From the NCBI GenBank assembly GCA_046732855.1, contig JBKPNX010000037.1, positions 1 through 5,780 of the forward strand: a DNA stretch of 5,780 nucleotides, given 5' to 3'. A program made the translations under genes and the position numbers. Below, in pieces: positions 5,566 through 5,780 of the stretch (positions are counted from its first letter, which is position 1; each line of letters opens with the position of its first letter). The stretch is from JBKPNX01 sp046732855. Its GTDB lineage: Bacteria > Pseudomonadota > Alphaproteobacteria > Geminicoccales > Geminicoccaceae. The notes beneath the pieces are model-generated. The model was not told where the DNA came from, did not search any database, and saw only the letters and a list, made by a program, of their open reading frames with translations.

Positions 5566-5780
5566 CTACAGGCCAGCCTTGCGGAGGGCCCCCTGGAGCC
5601 GCTCCCGATCGCCGCGATCACGGAAGACCTGGCCGAAGGAATCCACCTCGAAGAACGGGTGCCGCCGGCGCAACTCATCGGCGGCGCGCGCCGCCGCGTC
5701 CAACTGCCCGCTTTCGGCATAAGCGGCAGCGAGTGCGATATAGAGGGAAACGTGGTGAGGATATCGACCGACGCCGCTCT
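5566..5780 (-). CDS. C-terminus of a probable TPR-containing adenylate cyclase (partial)
   Basis: The minus-strand frame is open from the window edge to TAG 5566-5568 and encodes 70 residues; the start lies outside the window. HHVSLYIALAAAYAESGQLD, then AAARAADELRRRHP, is a typical TPR helix pair (the ALAAAYAESGQ pattern). It is followed by FFEVDSFGQVFRDRGDRERL and LQGALRKAGL, the characteristic closing segment of large alphaproteobacterial class III cyclases that carry TPR repeats after the cyclase domain (FR...D.ER...GLRKAGL). The rest of the protein cannot be seen, so any TPR protein with this ending is possible. It lies upstream of, and in the same direction as, the truncated cyclase-hydrolase gene, and the 138 nt between them contain no other recognisable gene. 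The two may be neighbouring cyclase paralogues. Confidence 0.65.
   Translation of the reverse strand, partial: SGVGRYPHHVSLYIALAAAYAESGQLDAAARAADELRRRHPFFEVDSFGQVFRDRGDRERLQGALRKAGL

Noticed and set aside
5427..5720. 97-residue minus-strand open frame
   Set aside because: It overlaps the TPR cyclase tail in another frame and has an Arg/Ser/Pro-rich shadow composition.

Overview
The window looks like a metagenome or draft-assembly contig end from a GC-rich alphaproteobacterium, probably of the Rhizobiales (Bradyrhizobium-like). The reasons are high GC throughout, a class III cyclase with a TPR-type C-terminus, a cyclase/alpha-beta-hydrolase fusion, and an XRE / exported thermonuclease / RecD2-like helicase cluster. 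This assignment rests on protein character only. No RNA gene, CRISPR array or insertion sequence is visible. Bases 25-57 are the Illumina Nextera Read 1 adapter (transposase mosaic end included), so the left edge is artificial and native sequence starts at 58.

Left part (58-2521, minus strand): a compact gene cluster read right to left. A 108-aa XRE regulator (2195-2521) overlaps by 4 nt a GTG-started exported thermonuclease (1716-2198). After 90 nt comes a conserved hypothetical protein (1188-1625), which overlaps by 53 nt a RecD2-type DNA helicase (58-1240). The helicase is cut just after its Walker A motif by the adapter. The thermonuclease has lysine where the staphylococcal enzyme has its catalytic glutamate. 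A perfect hairpin lies over the likely ribosome-binding site of the hypothetical gene. Upstream of the regulator gene are a weak candidate promoter and a 5-bp inverted repeat that could be an autoregulatory operator.

Middle part (2680-4173, plus strand): decayed phage-type sequence. The C-terminal nuclease domain of a large terminase subunit keeps its three candidate catalytic aspartates but has no ATPase domain. It is followed by about 235 nt in which I find no convincing gene, and then by a hypothetical gene broken by one frameshift and one in-frame TAG. This looks like a prophage relic next to the nuclease/helicase cluster.

Right part (4288-5780, minus strand): two genes in tandem. At the window edge is the last 70 residues of what looks like a TPR-containing class III adenylate cyclase; it enters from outside the window and has no start codon here. 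Downstream of it is a protein joining the last third of a cyclase domain to a complete alpha/beta hydrolase with an intact Ser-Asp-His set. The metal-binding half of the cyclase is missing: homology begins abruptly near 5424 and an in-frame stop lies at 5521-5523. The gene is therefore 5'-truncated, by deletion or by misassembly.

I see no clear new system. The points most worth a second look are the adapter artefact, the E-to-K thermonuclease inside a helicase cluster, the terminase with only its nuclease half, and the beheaded cyclase-hydrolase.
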